Positions 61,301 through 64,000 of a DNA stretch of 64,000 nt are shown here, piece after piece. Location of the stretch: positions 239,582 to 303,581 of the forward strand of contig WNYE01000052.1 in NCBI GenBank assembly GCA_021396245.1, given 5' to 3'. Under the pieces are notes generated by a model. That model ran no database searches. It saw only the letters and a list, made by a program, of their open reading frames with translations, and was not told where the DNA came from. The first letter of the stretch is position 1. The number at the start of each line of letters is the position of its first letter. Source of the stretch: Sporothrix humicola (Eukaryota; Ascomycota; Sordariomycetes; Ophiostomatales; Ophiostomataceae). The position numbers and the translations under genes are program-made.

Positions 61301-63886
61301 CCCACCACCGTCGTCGACGTTGTTTTTTTTATAATTATCTTTTCGGTTGTTCTTTTACGCCGTTTTAAAACGTAATCGTTTTAACAAACTCGTGAGCGAG
61401 ACCCTCGGTTGTTTTAAACTCGTTTCATATGTCGGTGGAAAATAAGTAATATATAACGAAGGGAAAAAGACGAGTAAAAACGATAAATACTACTTTAAAA
61501 AGCCTTCGTTAATAAAATACTTACGGGTAAAAACGTATAAAAAAACCGAGTTATATTACCTTTAGTATAAATTATAAATAAACACTTTCTTTAAAATAAT
61601 ATATTACTACGTTTTAAAAATTTTACTTTAAATACGGTTATTTTTATATAGTAAATCTTTTTATATTATTTAAACTTAAAATAAAGTACCCAGGGCGTTT
61701 AAATTTAAAACTAAGTACGTTTTAAAAGTAAAAAGTATAAAAGTATAAAAACTATCAACGGACGTTCGTTAAGTACGTAAAATTTATTTTTTTTAACTCC
61801 GTGTAACCGTAATCGTAATAAAAATACCGTTATAAATATACGGTATATTTACGTTAAATATATTAAAAAATAAAAATTAATTAAAAAGTTTATTTAATAG
61901 TTATTCCGACCGGGATAATAGCCGTAATACTATGTTTTTAAACCAAACGACTTTAAAAAAATAAAAACGAGTAATTAATACTTTATCTCCGTCCGGCGGT
62001 CGGTAACTTTATTCGTTTCTTAACATTCGCTCTTTTCGAAGCGTAAGTTATAAATTAATACGGACGTGTAATATCGGCCAAGTAAGTAGTTAAATATATT
62101 TTTTAAAGCTGGCCCGCGGGCGTGGACGACTACGATGAGTATTATATCGTATATTCGAATGTTAACCTTAGAAATTAATATAAAAGACGTTTTTGTTTTA
62201 TTTACGTTTTACGTTTAACCGTTTTATAAATTACGTTATTAAGTGTTTCGAAGAAAGTACTTTTAATAAAGTTATATAAACTCGAGATATTATAATAAAT
62301 AAACTTATTACAATTAAAGTTGTTTACTTTTACGTTTATTACCGGTATACGGCTCGCCGTAAACTATGTATATTAAATACCTTTAAAGCCCACGACCCGG
62401 ATAATAAAATATAATATATTTACGCTTAAGATTAGTTTATATTCTTCGGTTACGTTTATATCGTTATAAACTTATTCGATACAAGTTTTTTTAATTTTTT
62501 ATAAAATAATAATTATATACTTTTTCCGGTAAATTAAGTTTAAAGCTTTACACGTTAACTTTTCATTAATATTACTTATAAGTTCTCTTTACACGTTAAG
62601 CTTTAATAAATATTTAAATTAACTAAACGTATAAGTTTTACATCACGTCAACTTTATTTACATTAACTTTAAACTAAAGAATATTTTCTTCGTTCGTACT
62701 TATTACACAGTAACGGCACCGTCGACGTAATATAAAATTCTTTTCGACACCGAGATCCGGTTTATTAATTTTAAATTTACCGTCTTTAAAGACGAATATT
62801 ACCCGTTAATCGTTAATACTTGTATCTTTCGCGTTTTAAAAATTATCCTCGGCCGTGTATAGTTGTTTCTTTATAACCTTTAAAGTATAAGTTACGTTTT
62901 TATAAAACTTTTTATTAAAGTACTTTTTTTTTAAATAAATAACGATCGCGACTATTTAAAAACGATCGACGTTATTTACAAACGTTATATCGATACAACC
63001 AGCTTTAATATAAAAACCACGGGCCAGGAAACAAGTTAACATTAATAAGTCGGTACCGTGTTTTTAAACCGTCGTTGTATAAATACCGATACTACGATAA
63101 TTTTAATACAGCGGGTTTAATCTATTAATACATTACGTGTAACGGGAGTTTTTTTTGTTTTACTCTTTTTTTTATTTATTAACCGAATATAAGAAATTAT
63201 TCCGTTAAAAAACGTGTTTATAATTAACTTTTTAAATTTATTACGTTGTACGTTTAACTATAATTTAACCCGCCGAATTACGGTAAAAGAAACTTTTTAA
63301 TATAATTAATTTTAAACGTATTTTTTAAACGAACTTAATAAAGAATAAAAGTAAGTAGTTTTTATACTTTTAAAATATACCGTAGTTTAAAGTAATATTA
63401 TAAGCTTATATTAAAATAAAAGTTTAAAGTAACGTAACTTAATTTCGAACTTCGTTTACTTTTTATTATAACTCGATACGTCTTTTAAAATAAAAAAAAT
63501 GTTACTATATTATTGTATACTTATTTTATTTTACCCTTCGGTTCTCTCCGTTTTAATACCGTAAATTTATATTTTAGTTTTTTATTAAAATAATTTATAG
63601 ATTAAAAAAGGCTTTAACGAGGAATTAAATAAAAAACGTATTATATTAAGATAACTTTTTATATACTTTTAATAGTTTATTTTAACCGTGCCGGAAAATA
63701 AATTTAAAAGATTACCCTTAGGCCGGATAAAATAACTTTAATATAGAAAGGGTAAAGGGGGCGGCTTTACGGCCCCGTTTATGGGCGTCGAGCCGAGTTT
63801 TTTAGTTATATTCGGGAACCTTTAAAAGACATTTAAACTTTAAAACGAGATAACGGCCGTGTAAGTTTATTTATATTTATATTGTA

Positions 63887-63888
<2 letters not shown>

Positions 63889-63943
<55 letters not shown>

Positions 63944-63952
63944 TTTTAAAAA

Positions 63953-63987
<35 letters not shown>

Positions 63988-64000
63988 TTAAAAATAAAAA
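63889..64000. repeat. A/T homopolymer end of the window
   Basis: A run of 51 A (63889-63939) is followed by alternating runs of T and A up to the last base. No TTAGGG-type telomere repeat is present. It looks like a low-complexity contig terminus or assembly artefact rather than biological sequence. Confidence 0.7.

Larger units (their letters stand above)
22190..63888. repeat. ~42-kb AT-rich, RIP-degraded block (relic repeats, no intact gene)
   Basis: From the boundary to the right end the DNA is dominated by A and T, yet CpG remains frequent while CpA and TpG are nearly absent. In 29281-29340 I count eight CpG, one CpA and no TpG. This is the mark of fungal repeat-induced point mutation (C to T in CpA context on both strands), known in Neurospora and relatives. 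Stops (TAA, TAG) fill all frames and ATG is rare, so no protein over 80 codons with an ATG occurs. RIP acts on duplicated DNA, so the block was probably transposons or other repeats. I could not identify the element families by eye. Large blocks of this kind also form ascomycete centromeres and subtelomeres. I see no tRNA, rRNA or complete open gene inside. Confidence 0.85.

Noticed and set aside
22190..63888. Mitochondrial DNA insertion
   Set aside because: High AT alone could suggest it, but CpG is frequent, CpA and TpG are depleted, and no mitochondrial tRNA or respiratory gene motif was seen; RIP explains it better.

Overview
The window looks like chromosomal DNA of a filamentous ascomycete (Pezizomycotina, most likely a Sordariomycete). 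Introns are short (about 50-85 bp), with GTAAGT/GTGAGT-type donors, CTAAC-like branch sites and CAG/TAG acceptors. Coding DNA is GC-rich at third positions, promoters are CT-rich, and gene families such as UstYa and a Zn2Cys6 regulator are fungal. A very large AT-rich block carries the CpA/TpG depletion expected of repeat-induced point mutation (RIP). I cannot name the species.

Region A (1-6049): the start of a small secreted protein gene cut by the left edge (-); two divergently transcribed UstYa/DUF3328-type oxidase-like genes (- and +), each with both HxxHC motifs; and an MFS transporter (+). This is the gene mix of fungal RiPP (dikaritin-like) or other UstYa-dependent secondary-metabolite loci, although no core enzyme or proven precursor is visible.

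Region B (6475-21441): a carboxymuconolactone-decarboxylase/AhpD-like protein (-); a zinc polyol-type dehydrogenase (-) divergent from a succinate-semialdehyde-type aldehyde dehydrogenase (+); a polyol/ketose-type SDR (-) divergent from a transketolase paralogue (+); a Ser-rich secreted CBM-like protein (+); a second SDR (-); and a Zn2Cys6 transcription factor (-). Taken together these could oxidise a polyol or sugar to a ketose, move a two-carbon unit by transketolase and oxidise the leftover aldehyde, under a local regulator. That pathway is inference.

Region C (about 22190-63888): roughly 42 kb of AT-rich, stop-saturated DNA with almost no CpA or TpG but plenty of CpG. It holds no intact gene, only degenerate minisatellites, microsatellites and a few less-decayed islands. 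It may be a fossil transposon graveyard or part of a centromeric or subtelomeric block. The last 112 bases are pure A/T homopolymer and look like a sequence or contig end. I saw no tRNA, rRNA, CRISPR array or telomere repeat.
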